A stretch of 48,228 bases of DNA from an uncultured Verrucomicrobiota bacterium. Lineage in GTDB: Bacteria; Verrucomicrobiota; Verrucomicrobiia; Limisphaerales; UBA9464. The translations under genes were made by a program, and so were the position numbers. Location: positions 1-48,228 of the forward strand of contig CAIMMI010000295.1 of the NCBI GenBank assembly GCA_903842505.1. Direction: 5' to 3'. Below the pieces are notes generated by a model, which saw only the letters and a program-made list of their open reading frames with translations, made no database searches and was not told the DNA's origin. How positions within the stretch are numbered: position 1 is the first letter of the stretch; each line of letters opens with the position of its first letter. Below are positions 31,084 through 40,458 of the stretch, one piece after another.

Positions 31084-33363
31084 ATGTTGATCTCCTCCGA
31101 AGCCGCCAGTACCGCCACGCCTCCCATTCCGCTCTGGGAAAAGGTCCGCTCCCTCCTCAGCGCCCCGGTCAACGGAACTTCCCTCGCCTTGTTCCGCATT
31201 GGATTCGGCATCGTGATGTTTCTGGAGGCCCTGACCCTGTTCCGGGGTTCCGCCAGCTCCGGCGGGCGCAGCCACATGGAGACTTACTTCACCGGCGCCG
31301 CGGGACGGTTCCATTTCCCATACGCCGCCTTTGGCTGGCTCCCAACGCTTCCGGACTGGGCGATGGCAGGACTGGGTTGGAGTTTGGCGGCAGGAGCAAT
31401 CCTGCTGGTTTTGGGATTATGGCACCGACTCGCCGCGAGCCTCATCCTGGTCTCCTGGGGATACCTCTACGCCATCGAGTCCTCCCGCACCTACTGGATG
31501 AGCTACTACTACCTCGAGCTCCTGGTGGCGTTCCTCATGGTCTGGATGCCCGCGTCGAACCGGTACTCAATCGATGCGACGCGCTCGCTCCGACCGCCCG
31601 GGGAACGAACGGTTCCGTTCTGGTGCATCGCGCTGCTGCGGGGCCAGTTGGTGATCACCTATTTCTATGCCGGCGTCGCCAAGCTCACGCACGACTGGAT
31701 GATTGATTTCATGCCCGTGAAGTGGTTCCTCACCCAACCGCATGTGGAGCAGCGGTTGGACTCCTTCCTCGGCAGCAGCCTGGCTTCCCAGGTCAAACCG
31801 TGGTTGCTGGGCAACACCGGCGCCGGGTTCCTGTCCTGGACCGGCGCCACCTTCGACCTGCTGGTCGGTTTCCTCCTCCTCGCCCGCCGGACCCGGTTCC
31901 TCGGCCTCGCCCTGATGTGGACGTTTCACGGTTTGAATCATTTCCTCCTGTTCACCGACATCGAATGGTTCCCCCTCGTCGGCGCCACCACCGCCCTCAT
32001 CTTCCTGGATCCTGATTGGCCGGAACGCGTCGGCCGATGGTTCCGCCGACCTGGATTCCGCGCGCCCAACCTGCGATGGGCCATTCCGGGTGCGCTGCTT
32101 CTGCCCGGATACGGGGTGCTCCTCGGATGGCAGCCGAACCGATCGCAACCAGCACCGCGCATGGCCCGTTCCCCCAACTCGTCTTGGGTCGCGGTCGCCT
32201 GTATCATCTGGATGGCCTGGCAGACCCTGATGCCGATCCGGCACCTGCTCATTCCCGGCGACACCCGCATCACCTTCGAAGGCCTTTCATTCAGTTGGCG
32301 CCTCAAGGCCGAACTCTATCAATCGCGCCCGGCGACCCTGCTCGTGGACGATTCGAAGGTCCTCTCTTCCCGCAACGGGACCAACCGACTCGACTGGGCC
32401 GAATGGCGAGGAGCGAAAATCCTCTACCGGGAGATCGTTGGGGGGCAGGTGCCCTGGAAGGATCTGGCACCGATCCTGGCAATTTCCGAACCCGGGTTCG
32501 GCGAACGCATCCTGTTCAATCCCGAAGCGGCCGGCATCCACGTCACCACCGAGACGCAAGCGCGCGAAACCGCCACCCGCCTTTGGCAGGCTCTCCACGG
32601 ACACCCGCCCGCTGCGCTTCACCGCCCGCTCTCCATTGGCCAACTGGCGGACGCTTACACAAAGGCGGCCCAGACCCGGGGAATCCAACTGCCTGACCGG
32701 GCCCAGGCTGCCGCGCTCATGCTCCGGGAACACGGTCCGGCCGGAAACGGCCAGATGCTGCCTTTCCTCCGGCGCACACAGGCTTTCGCGTCCGGCCTCG
32801 ATGACGTCAGTCCAGGCTGGTTCCTCTGGATCGAGGATCCCGCCGTCATGCAGGGGACCAGCAAAACTCCAACCCTCATCGATCGCACTCGCTGGCGGTC
32901 CGGACCGCCAACGCTGGGCCCACTCGATGCCCACCGGTTGGACCTCAATGGAAGCCCCCTGATCCTGCACGCAGAGGATCCGATGGAAGCCGGCAGCGCC
33001 TACCCGGAACGAGCCACGCTGTGGCAGTCCACGATGGGCCCCGATCCGGCCCCGGAAATCCGATGGGATACGCTGTCGGACGTCGGCATCTCCAAGGCCA
33101 TGCACATCGGGGTCAACCCGTTCCTCCTCCGTCGCTATGCGCGTCACGTGGCCCGCTTGTGGAACCCTGCGAGTCCAGAATGGCCCGCCATCCATGCGCG
33201 GACGCATGTCGCGCTCAATCTGCGTCCCCTGCAACCGGTCGTGGACCCCAAGGCAGACCTCGCGTCCGTCCGTGAGTCCTGGTTCACCCACAACCCCTGG
33301 ATCCTCGACCTGGCCACCGAAAGGATCCCCCCAGGATTCAATCCGCTGGCGTCGCCGCACTGA
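31084..33363 (+). CDS. HTTM / vitamin-K-dependent gamma-carboxylase-like membrane protein
   Basis: A 759-residue protein from the ATG at 31084 (a TTG at 31075 is less likely). The N-terminal 330 residues hold several membrane helices: LFRIGFGIVMFLEALTLF, AMAGLGWSLAAGAILLVLGL, YYLELLVAFLMVW, GATFDLLVGFLLLARR and LALMWTFHGLNHFLLF. The stretch LVITYFYAGVAKLTHDWM aligns well with the human GGCX segment around catalytic Lys218; the equivalent here is K200. The C-terminal 400 residues are soluble and low in recognised motifs, as in other bacterial HTTM proteins. Whether bacterial members carboxylate glutamate or do another quinone-linked reaction is not established. No substrate gene is obvious nearby. 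Confidence 0.82.
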   Translation: MLISSEAASTATPPIPLWEKVRSLLSAPVNGTSLALFRIGFGIVMFLEALTLFRGSASSGGRSHMETYFTGAAGRFHFPYAAFGWLPTLPDWAMAGLGWSLAAGAILLVLGLWHRLAASLILVSWGYLYAIESSRTYWMSYYYLELLVAFLMVWMPASNRYSIDATRSLRPPGERTVPFWCIALLRGQLVITYFYAGVAKLTHDWMIDFMPVKWFLTQPHVEQRLDSFLGSSLASQVKPWLLGNTGAGFLSWTGATFDLLVGFLLLARRTRFLGLALMWTFHGLNHFLLFTDIEWFPLVGATTALIFLDPDWPERVGRWFRRPGFRAPNLRWAIPGALLLPGYGVLLGWQPNRSQPAPRMARSPNSSWVAVACIIWMAWQTLMPIRHLLIPGDTRITFEGLSFSWRLKAELYQSRPATLLVDDSKVLSSRNGTNRLDWAEWRGAKILYREIVGGQVPWKDLAPILAISEPGFGERILFNPEAAGIHVTTETQARETATRLWQALHGHPPAALHRPLSIGQLADAYTKAAQTRGIQLPDRAQAAALMLREHGPAGNGQMLPFLRRTQAFASGLDDVSPGWFLWIEDPAVMQGTSKTPTLIDRTRWRSGPPTLGPLDAHRLDLNGSPLILHAEDPMEAGSAYPERATLWQSTMGPDPAPEIRWDTLSDVGISKAMHIGVNPFLLRRYARHVARLWNPASPEWPAIHARTHVALNLRPLQPVVDPKADLASVRESWFTHNPWILDLATERIPPGFNPLASPH

Positions 33364-33369
33364 CCCGGC

Positions 33370-34515
33370 TCAGGGCTTCAGCAATTCCCGTTGCCAGGGC
33401 AATTGCTCTTCCTGGATTCCGGGATCGTTGCGAGCCAGCGCATACATCGTCGCCTTCGAGGCGATCAACGTGGGATCGATTCCGAGTTCCGCGGCGCGCC
33501 GGTCTCGGATCACCCGCAATTCCTCGACCCGATCCAGCTCCTTCTTGGCCATCCGCCGGACCCGGACCCGGATGTGCTCGGGGCGTTCACTGACCGGAAC
33601 AGCCAATCCCCGTTCCACGGCTTCGAGCACGCCATGACGCCGACGAGGCGTCAGGTACGGCGGGAGTTTCAGCCCCTTGGAAGACTTGCGCTCGGCGGCG
33701 TCCGCGGCCACCTCGCTCAGGGATTCGTGTCGCAGGATGAAGAAAGGCGGCTTGTTGCAACGGATCGCATCCTTCTCGCGCCAGTGCCAGAGCTCACGCA
33801 ACACAGCCAACCCCAGCGGATCGAGCTTGTCGTGCCCCTTGATCCGCCAGACGCCATCGAGATCCAATTGTTCCGCCCGGGCGCAGTCATGGATCAGCCG
33901 GGCACACGTCTGGCTGTGCCAGTCCTGCCGCCCCTTCTCAACCAACCTCGCCCTCAAGGCTTCGCTCAATTCATTGAGGTAAAGCACATCGTTGAGCGCG
34001 TACTCCACCATCCGCTCCGTCAGCGGTCGCCGTCCCCAATTCGCCTTCTGCGCGCCCTTTTCCAGGGTGACGCCCAGAAACTGGGTCAGGCAGTCGTTCA
34101 ACCCGAACTTCGGCTCCCCAAGCAGGCGCGCCGCCCACATCGTGTCGAAAATCGATGCCGGCCGGAAATGGTGACCCTGAAAAAGCAGCCGAAGATCGTA
34201 GTCGGCCGCATGGAAGATGACTTCCCGGTCATCCAGGGCCTCCCAAAGCGGTTCGAGGTGCAGGTCCGCCAGGGGATCGATCAGCACCGCCTCGCCCGGG
34301 ATCGCCAACTGCAGCAGGCACAGTTTTTCCGGATACGCATGCAGCGAATCCGCTTCCGTATCCAGGCCGACCCAAGGCGCTTCCCTGAGGCGGTCCGCAA
34401 AATCCTTCAACTCTTCCGTACTGCTGATCACCGGTCGCGTAGGTTGTGCAATCCGCAGCCCTTTGGGAATTCTGAATTCTCCAATAAAAGCGCTTCCTCC
34501 CAAATCTCGCCCCAT
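33370..34515 (-). CDS. rnd: RNase D-like 3'-5' exonuclease with HRDC domain
   Basis: A 381-residue protein from the ATG at 34515; the frame opens 27 codons earlier at a TTG, but that part has no family similarity. The DEDDy exonuclease residues are all present: VGLDTEADS (D52, E54), FHAADYDLRLLF (D105) and MVEYALNDVLYL (Y172, D176). The C-terminal part matches an HRDC-like region (LDPLGLAVLRELWHWREKDA, then KLPPYLTPRRR). It should trim 3' ends of tRNA or other structured RNAs. Its stop is 6 nt from that of the convergent HTTM gene. The CotH gene upstream on the same strand ends 91 nt before its start. Confidence 0.88.
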   Translation of the reverse strand: MGRDLGGSAFIGEFRIPKGLRIAQPTRPVISSTEELKDFADRLREAPWVGLDTEADSLHAYPEKLCLLQLAIPGEAVLIDPLADLHLEPLWEALDDREVIFHAADYDLRLLFQGHHFRPASIFDTMWAARLLGEPKFGLNDCLTQFLGVTLEKGAQKANWGRRPLTERMVEYALNDVLYLNELSEALRARLVEKGRQDWHSQTCARLIHDCARAEQLDLDGVWRIKGHDKLDPLGLAVLRELWHWREKDAIRCNKPPFFILRHESLSEVAADAAERKSSKGLKLPPYLTPRRRHGVLEAVERGLAVPVSERPEHIRVRVRRMAKKELDRVEELRVIRDRRAAELGIDPTLIASKATMYALARNDPGIQEEQLPWQRELLKP

Positions 34516-34606
34516 CCCGACTGCGGGACCGAAGAATCCCCACCGTGCCAGCCAGTCGCCCAGCACCGCCCTCGGCCCGCATTTCCCGTTCAGCAAATTG
34601 GCCCCG

Positions 34607-37600
34607 TCAATCGACCGACACCACCCGGAAGTACCGGACTCCTTGCGAGGCCGGAACCCGCAACGTCCCGGTCCGGGCCGGCCCCGCCGGAAACCGCGTC
34701 AGCGCCAGCCATCCTTCCGGTCCGGGAAGCCCCGAACTCGCCTGGATCTCGACCGCCGTCGCAACCGGCACCAATTGGCTCAGAACCACTTCCAAGCCAT
34801 CCAGAACCGCGGTCAACCCGGACGGAACTCCAACGGTCGCTGGATCCCGTCGCCCCGGAGAGCCCGAAACCGCAGCGCTGGACCGCCAACCCGACCCCAA
34901 CGCGGCTTCGGACGGGGCCAGTCCCTCCCGCACCGGAACCAGCGAATGGCCCAAGCCGGGCTCGATGCCGAGCCATCCGGGTTGGAACGGGATCGAAACC
35001 ACGGCCTCCCCCAGCAACCCCGTCACCGTCAGCACTTCCCCTTCGTTGGCCAACCGACCCGAAAACTCGCCGAGGATGTTGGTCACGCCCGGGTATCGTC
35101 GCCCGAACGCCACCCGGTCCGCCACCACCACCCCCCGCCCTCCCGATGCCAACGCCCGGAACCCATTGGTGGGCGACACCCGGAACTCGGCGGCCCCCGT
35201 GATTCCAACCCCGGTCAGGTCCAAGGCCGTTGCCCCCGCATTCCGCAACTCGATGAATTCAAAATCCTCCGGCCCCGCATCCTGACCGTCCAGCGGCGCG
35301 AAATGGATCTCGGCCACCTCCAGCGGCATCGGATCCGTGATGTAGGCCCCGGAAACCATCCCCGACCACGTCGACAGCAGTGGCGGATTGCCCCCCCCGG
35401 TCCGCGCCGTATGCGCCGGATTCTGCGTTCGCGCCTGTAGTCGCGTGTTCCCCTGGAGGACGACCGGTCCCGAATAGACCCGCGCCGACGAGGCGATTCC
35501 TCCCCCCGGCAGCCTCGGGTCGGTCCCGTTGGTGGTGTAGTAGACCGTCCCTGCCACGGGTAGGGTCAGCGTCACGGTCGAACCCCGCGCCACGGTCCCC
35601 GGTACGGTTCCCAGCGCCGGGGGTCGGACGAATTGCGAATCCATGAATGCCCCGCGCGACCGCATCCAGCTCTTCATCAGGTTGATCTCCTGTTGGTAGG
35701 TGGCAGCCCGCGGCGATGCCCCCCACTTGTTCCAGTCGCGCGAGGCAGCCCGGCGCACCTGATTCGCCAGTTCATCCACCCGTTGCCCCAGCGCGATGTC
35801 ACTCATCAGGCCTGCCCTCAATTCCTGATACCGATCGATGTAAGCCTGGAAGAACTCCGGATCCGTGAACATCTGTCCCCACCAACTGAAATTGAAGAAG
35901 TCCGTCCCGCGGTCGCCCACCGTCGACGTCCATGTCGCCGGGTTCGCATCGCGTCCATCCAGCGATCCCAAGGCCCGGTCAAAGTCCCACAACGGTCCGA
36001 ACTCAAGCTTCCCGCCGCGCCGCTTTCCGAAGTACGCGCTCAGGCGAAGGGCATCGACATTGAACGCAAACGTGTTCAGCAGGTGATGGTCGATCCACGA
36101 TCCTTCATCCACGTAGGCCCGGAAGCCAGTGACCGGATTGCGGTAGTTCGGTCCGGTCAATGCCGCCGCAAAGCCGTCCATGTGATTCCGGAGGTAGTTC
36201 AACTGGGGCGCCCGCGCCGGTTCCTTCAGTTCGGACTCCTTCGGCTCCACCATTCCAAAGACCAACCCACCCGCCAGGATCCCCGAGTCGCCCGGATCCA
36301 ACCGATCGACTTTCATCAGGTAGCCACCCGTGACCGAGGGCATGGTCAGGTTCTCCGGCTCCAGCGAACCGAGATCCACCCGATCCTTCCCGATCTCGAT
36401 GCGCTCCATCACCACGTAAACTCCATTGTACGACGCGCTCTGGATCTGACCCGTCCCGGACGTCACCAGAAACACCTCACAGAGCCGAGTCCGCGGCGAG
36501 TACCGCCCGATCGCGCGGCTCAGGTCGTGCATCAGTGGATTGTGGATCAGCACCGGCTCGAACGAATTCGGCCCGTACATCACCCAGTCTCCCTCTTCCG
36601 GCATCCCCAGGAACGACACCCGCCGGTCCTCTTCGAACTCGTCCCGGAACTCGACCCGCAGGCTGACCTTGGGAAGCCCTTCCGTGCTCGAACCACGGGC
36701 CGATATTCCCGCCCGCGAGACGAGGGTGGGTCGGTTCGTCAGCACCGTGATCCCATTCGTCCCCGGCTCGAACACCTGGAAGTATGCCGGCACCCGCACG
36801 TCCGCCGGCGGTCGGCCCCGATTGAAATCGTGGATGACGATCACCGGCAGATCCGAAGTGAAGCGCGCTACCGTCGTCGCGAGCGGCAACTGGACATGGG
36901 TCGATGGCCTTCCCGGCAGCAACCCCGGCACATACGCCCTCGCCCGCAACTGGACTGCCTGATTGCTCAACGCCAGCGGCCCCGCCCACACCGGCGAAGC
37001 CTCCCCCGGCAACGTTCCATCCAACGTGTACCGGATGACCAATCCCGCTGGCGGCGCTCCCGTCCCCACCGCCGGAAGCAAACCCATCGAGATCGGCGTC
37101 GTGTACGTACCGCTCGGCGGTACCGCCTCGACGTCCGGCGCAAACCCCGGCCCTCCGGCCGCATTCGCCGCCCGCGGCGTCGGCGTGGGCAGGAACCCAT
37201 CCTGCGAGGACCCCGGCAACCGACCGTAGGCCACGTCCGACCGCTGCCGCGGATAACTGGGCGCAAACGAAGAAACCACGGCCCCCTCCGGCGATACGAG
37301 CGCCAGGAACTCACCGGTGTCGCTCAACCGGAAGTTCGCGTGGAGCGCCGCCGCCGGATTCGTCCGGTTGTTCCCGCTCGCCCAGACCAGCGTGTAACCC
37401 CGTGCGGGAATCGACAACGACGGGAAACGCCACTTGCGCAGCACCGCCGCGTCATCCGTCAGCGACCACCCCAGCAACGAAACCGTCGTCGAGCCCGGAT
37501 TGTGGATTTCGATCCAGTCCGATTCGTTCCCGTCCTCGTCACGGATTCCGGTGTCGTTGTCCGCCATGAATTCATTGATCCGCAGCGTCACCGCCAGCTT

Positions 37601-38503
37601 TGGATCCACCGTGTAGGACCAGTTGGTCAACACCAGCGGCCGGGCGGCCGAACTGAGGTCGGTAATCCCATGCCCGGCACGGAACCCGACGCTCACCTTC
37701 CCCGGCGCAGGATTCGCAAACACGAACAGATACTGCCCCGGCGAAACCTCCGTGACGCCGGTCGCCCCAACTCCGTTCGCCGTCAGGTCCGCCGCATCCA
37801 CGCCCCGCACCGCCTCCGAAAACTGGACCTCCACCGAATTCAGCGAAGGCACGACCGCCCCCGGTTCCGGCAACACCACCGTCACCACCGGCGCCTCCAG
37901 GTCTTGCTCGGCCACCAAGGACGCCCGGAACACGAGGTCGCTGCTCGTCAGGTTCACGTTGAACACCTGCACCGCCAGCACGTTCTCACCGGTTCGCAGC
38001 GGCGAACTCACGTTGCTCACCGGATAGTCCAGGTCCGCCACCGGCTCCGGTGCCGCCGACAAGGCCGTCGACAGGATCCCCACCTCACCCTCGGGCATGT
38101 TGTACCGGGCAACTTCCTGACCGTTGATCCACGCCACGAATCCGTCATCGCACGCCACCCGCAACAACGCGTCCTGCACGTCCGCCGCGGAGGCGAGGTT
38201 GAACCGGATCCGGGCAAAGTACGTCGTGTACTGGTTCTGCATGTCCGTGATCAGCGTCCCGCCCAATCCCTCACCGTAAGACAGCGGCAGCAACCCAACC
38301 GTCCACGCTCCATCGTCGTACCCCGACCGGCGCCACGCCGTCGTGTCCGGCGTCGACGCCTCGGTCTGCCCCGACCGCATCCGCCAGGTCGCCGATGCCG
38401 GCACCAACTCAACCGGTGCACCCAGCACACCCCATGTTCCGGCGAGGACGGCCCCCAACATCACCAACCACCGTCCCAACCCTCTCTTCAAGTTCATGCT
38501 CAT
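34607..38503 (-). CDS. Giant secreted CotH-kinase/lamin-tail-domain protein
   Basis: A 1298-residue exported protein with a signal peptide (RWLVMLGAVLAGTWGVLGA). Order: jelly-roll/Gal-binding-like domain (about 30-210, including YFARIRFNL and VACDDGFVAWINGQEVAR), an Ig-like section ending near 300, lamin tail domain 1 (about 305-430, LRINEFMADND then GNESDWIEIHN), a chitobiase-C-like repeat (about 455-540, IRYTLDGTLPG), CotH atypical kinase (about 560-930; GGYLMKVDRLD and GPLWDFDRALGS hold the key residues), a second chitobiase-C-like repeat (VYYTTNGTDPRLPGG) and lamin tail domain 2 (about 1050-1190, EFIELRNAG). CotH enzymes phosphorylate extracellular proteins such as spore coat; the partners here are unknown. 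The C-terminal end looks like a short beta-sandwich. It starts at the ATG at 38503, divergent from dapF. Confidence 0.9.
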   Translation of the reverse strand: MSMNLKRGLGRWLVMLGAVLAGTWGVLGAPVELVPASATWRMRSGQTEASTPDTTAWRRSGYDDGAWTVGLLPLSYGEGLGGTLITDMQNQYTTYFARIRFNLASAADVQDALLRVACDDGFVAWINGQEVARYNMPEGEVGILSTALSAAPEPVADLDYPVSNVSSPLRTGENVLAVQVFNVNLTSSDLVFRASLVAEQDLEAPVVTVVLPEPGAVVPSLNSVEVQFSEAVRGVDAADLTANGVGATGVTEVSPGQYLFVFANPAPGKVSVGFRAGHGITDLSSAARPLVLTNWSYTVDPKLAVTLRINEFMADNDTGIRDEDGNESDWIEIHNPGSTTVSLLGWSLTDDAAVLRKWRFPSLSIPARGYTLVWASGNNRTNPAAALHANFRLSDTGEFLALVSPEGAVVSSFAPSYPRQRSDVAYGRLPGSSQDGFLPTPTPRAANAAGGPGFAPDVEAVPPSGTYTTPISMGLLPAVGTGAPPAGLVIRYTLDGTLPGEASPVWAGPLALSNQAVQLRARAYVPGLLPGRPSTHVQLPLATTVARFTSDLPVIVIHDFNRGRPPADVRVPAYFQVFEPGTNGITVLTNRPTLVSRAGISARGSSTEGLPKVSLRVEFRDEFEEDRRVSFLGMPEEGDWVMYGPNSFEPVLIHNPLMHDLSRAIGRYSPRTRLCEVFLVTSGTGQIQSASYNGVYVVMERIEIGKDRVDLGSLEPENLTMPSVTGGYLMKVDRLDPGDSGILAGGLVFGMVEPKESELKEPARAPQLNYLRNHMDGFAAALTGPNYRNPVTGFRAYVDEGSWIDHHLLNTFAFNVDALRLSAYFGKRRGGKLEFGPLWDFDRALGSLDGRDANPATWTSTVGDRGTDFFNFSWWGQMFTDPEFFQAYIDRYQELRAGLMSDIALGQRVDELANQVRRAASRDWNKWGASPRAATYQQEINLMKSWMRSRGAFMDSQFVRPPALGTVPGTVARGSTVTLTLPVAGTVYYTTNGTDPRLPGGGIASSARVYSGPVVLQGNTRLQARTQNPAHTARTGGGNPPLLSTWSGMVSGAYITDPMPLEVAEIHFAPLDGQDAGPEDFEFIELRNAGATALDLTGVGITGAAEFRVSPTNGFRALASGGRGVVVADRVAFGRRYPGVTNILGEFSGRLANEGEVLTVTGLLGEAVVSIPFQPGWLGIEPGLGHSLVPVREGLAPSEAALGSGWRSSAAVSGSPGRRDPATVGVPSGLTAVLDGLEVVLSQLVPVATAVEIQASSGLPGPEGWLALTRFPAGPARTGTLRVPASQGVRYFRVVSVD

Positions 38504-38661
38504 GCTTCAGGATCCAACTCGACACACTCCGCGCGAATACAGACGTCCTCCCGGGGACGGCCCGTTCCCGGACTTCGTTGCAGGCGATGGACCCAACCTA
38601 GCCAGAGCCGTCGCTTTGCCAAGCCCCCGTCCCTCAGGGGATGCGGGTTTGCTCCCCTCCG

Positions 38662-38686
38662 GTGGGCCGAGTGTCCCCACGAACCG
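38662..38686 (+). repeat. Family A dispersed repeat, diverged copy
   Basis: gtgggccgagtgtccccacg followed by aaccg differs at two positions from the 25-nt copies at 46686 and 46731. It lies in the 267-nt spacer between the divergent CotH and dapF genes, which otherwise shows no promoter I can defend; aacttggaaacttgaaacttcaatc at 38718-38742 is a short run of aaact direct repeats. Confidence 0.75.
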
Positions 38687-38770
38687 GTGCCGAGCCCCTG
38701 AAGTCGTGCCGCCTCAAACTTGGAAACTTGAAACTTCAATCTTCCCCCACCCCCGCTACGCTTCAGCCCA

Positions 38771-39583
38771 ATGACGTTGGATTTCGTTAAGATGAGCGGT
38801 GCCGGGAATGACTTCATCCTCCTCGACAACCGCGACGGCCAGATCTCGCTGACCCGCGAGCAGGTCACCCGGCTTTGCCACCGCCAGTTCGGCATCGGCG
38901 CCGACGGCCTGATGCTGCTCGTCCCCTGCACTTCCGGCCGTGCCGATTGGGCCTGGACCTTCTACAACTCGGACGGCTCCGACGCCGAGATGTGCGGCAA
39001 CGGCGCCCGTTGCTTCGCCCGGTACGCCCAGCGGGTCACCGGATGGCAGAAGCCTTCCCTCTCCTTCGAAAGCCTCGCAGGCATCATCTCCGCCACGTTC
39101 CAGGGAGATCGGGTCACGATCCGACTGACCAACCCCCAGGGCCTCCGCCTGAACGAACCCGTGCCCACCCGCGCTGGCCTCCTTCAGATCTCCTCCCTCA
39201 ACACCGGCGTTCCCCACGCCGTGGTCTACGTCCCCGATGCCGACCAAGCCATGGTCCAGCAACTCGGCGCTGAAATCCGCTACCACGACCACTTCAAGCC
39301 CCGCGGCACGAACGTCAACTTCGTCCAGGTCAAGGGACCCAACTTCATCCGGGTCCGCACCTACGAACGCGGCGTCGAAGGCGAAACCCTGGCATGCGGG
39401 ACCGGCGTCACCGCCAGCGCTCTCGTCTCCGCCCGCATCCACGGCTTCACCAGTCCCGTCCGCGTCCAGGTTCAAGGGGGCGATGAACTCGCGATCTCGT
39501 TCACGGATGCCAATGGCCAGTTCGACCAGGTCGACCTGAACGGCCCGGCCACCTTCGTCTTCGAAGGCCGGATCCAGGTCTGA
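38771..39583 (+). CDS. dapF: Diaminopimelate epimerase
   Basis: A 270-residue enzyme that interconverts LL- and meso-diaminopimelate in lysine and peptidoglycan synthesis. Both catalytic cysteines are in place: C75 in EMCGNGARCFARY and C209 in LACGTGVTASAL; the N-terminus MTLDFVKMSGAGNDFILLDN is typical. Length is normal. It starts at the ATG at 38771 and is followed 11 nt later by the TPR gene, so it may be cotranscribed with an exported TPR protein and a phosphatase; no functional link is evident. Confidence 0.96.
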   Translation: MTLDFVKMSGAGNDFILLDNRDGQISLTREQVTRLCHRQFGIGADGLMLLVPCTSGRADWAWTFYNSDGSDAEMCGNGARCFARYAQRVTGWQKPSLSFESLAGIISATFQGDRVTIRLTNPQGLRLNEPVPTRAGLLQISSLNTGVPHAVVYVPDADQAMVQQLGAEIRYHDHFKPRGTNVNFVQVKGPNFIRVRTYERGVEGETLACGTGVTASALVSARIHGFTSPVRVQVQGGDELAISFTDANGQFDQVDLNGPATFVFEGRIQV

Positions 39584-39594
39584 GACCGCCTCCC

Positions 39595-40458
39595 ATGCGC
39601 CTGTCCCGCACCTTTTGGCTCGCCACCCTCGCCTGCCTCCTGGCGAGGGTCGGCCAACCGGCACAGGCGCATGGTCCCGATCACGAGGTCATCGTCGCCC
39701 TCACGGCCGAAATCGCCCGCAACCCCGGCGATCCGGAACGGCTCCTCCACCGCGGCGAACGCTACCGGAGCCACGGCGACCTCGCTTCCGCACGCCTCGA
39801 CTTCCAGGCCGCCCTCTCCAACAACCCCGCCTGCCATCCGGCACGGCTCCGCCTGGCCCTCGTCGCCCGCGACCAGGAGAAGCTCCCCGAGTCTCTCCAA
39901 CTCCTCGACCAAACCCTGGCGGCCCAACCAACCAACCTCCTCGCCCGCGTCGCCCGCGCCGATGTCCTCATCCGATCCGGCCGGCCCGGCGAGGCCATTC
40001 CCGAATACGACCGGATCATCGCCGACTCTCCGCAGCCACGACCCGACGTCTTCCTTTCCCGATCGCGCACCCTCCTCGCACACGACACCAACGCCTGGGC
40101 CCGCGCCCTGGAAGGCGTCGAGGACGGCATCCGTCGACTCGGTCCCGTGCCCTCGCTCCAACTCCACGCCCTCGAACTCGAAGAACGCGGCGGCCGCGTC
40201 GACGCCGCCCTTGCCCGGATCGATGCCATCATGGCGGGCATGGATCGACGCGAGCGATGGCTTGCCCGGCGCGGAGACGTGCTGCTCGCCGCAGGCCGCA
40301 CCCGGGATGCCCGCACCGAGTACCAGCGTTCCCTCGCAGCCCTGGACCGACTTCCGGAACGCCTTCGACGCACCATCGCCTCCGAAGAGTTGCGACAGGA
40401 ACTGGAAGCCAAGCTTGCCGTGAACCCGTCCGGGAACCAAACCTCGCCAAGTCGATGA
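39595..40458 (+). CDS. Exported TPR-repeat protein
   Basis: A 287-residue protein with a signal peptide (TFWLATLACLLARVGQPAQA) and tetratricopeptide-like repeats over about residues 35-275, for example PERLLHRGERYRSHGDLASA, ARLRLALVARDQEKLPESLQ and GDVLLAAGRTRDARTEYQRS. It is probably a periplasmic scaffold. Its stop overlaps the start of the phosphatase gene by 4 nt (ATGA at 40455-40458), and it begins 11 nt after dapF, so a three-gene unit is likely. The tight coupling suggests that it works with the phosphatase, but nothing in either sequence proves this. Confidence 0.85.
   Translation: MRLSRTFWLATLACLLARVGQPAQAHGPDHEVIVALTAEIARNPGDPERLLHRGERYRSHGDLASARLDFQAALSNNPACHPARLRLALVARDQEKLPESLQLLDQTLAAQPTNLLARVARADVLIRSGRPGEAIPEYDRIIADSPQPRPDVFLSRSRTLLAHDTNAWARALEGVEDGIRRLGPVPSLQLHALELEERGGRVDAALARIDAIMAGMDRRERWLARRGDVLLAAGRTRDARTEYQRSLAALDRLPERLRRTIASEELRQELEAKLAVNPSGNQTSPSR

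Noticed and set aside
35633-38701. A 1022-codon open frame on the plus strand
   Set aside because: It lies fully antisense to the CotH/LTD gene, whose minus-strand protein has clear domains and a signal peptide. The plus-strand product is Arg/Pro/His-rich low-complexity sequence, typical of shadows in GC-rich DNA.
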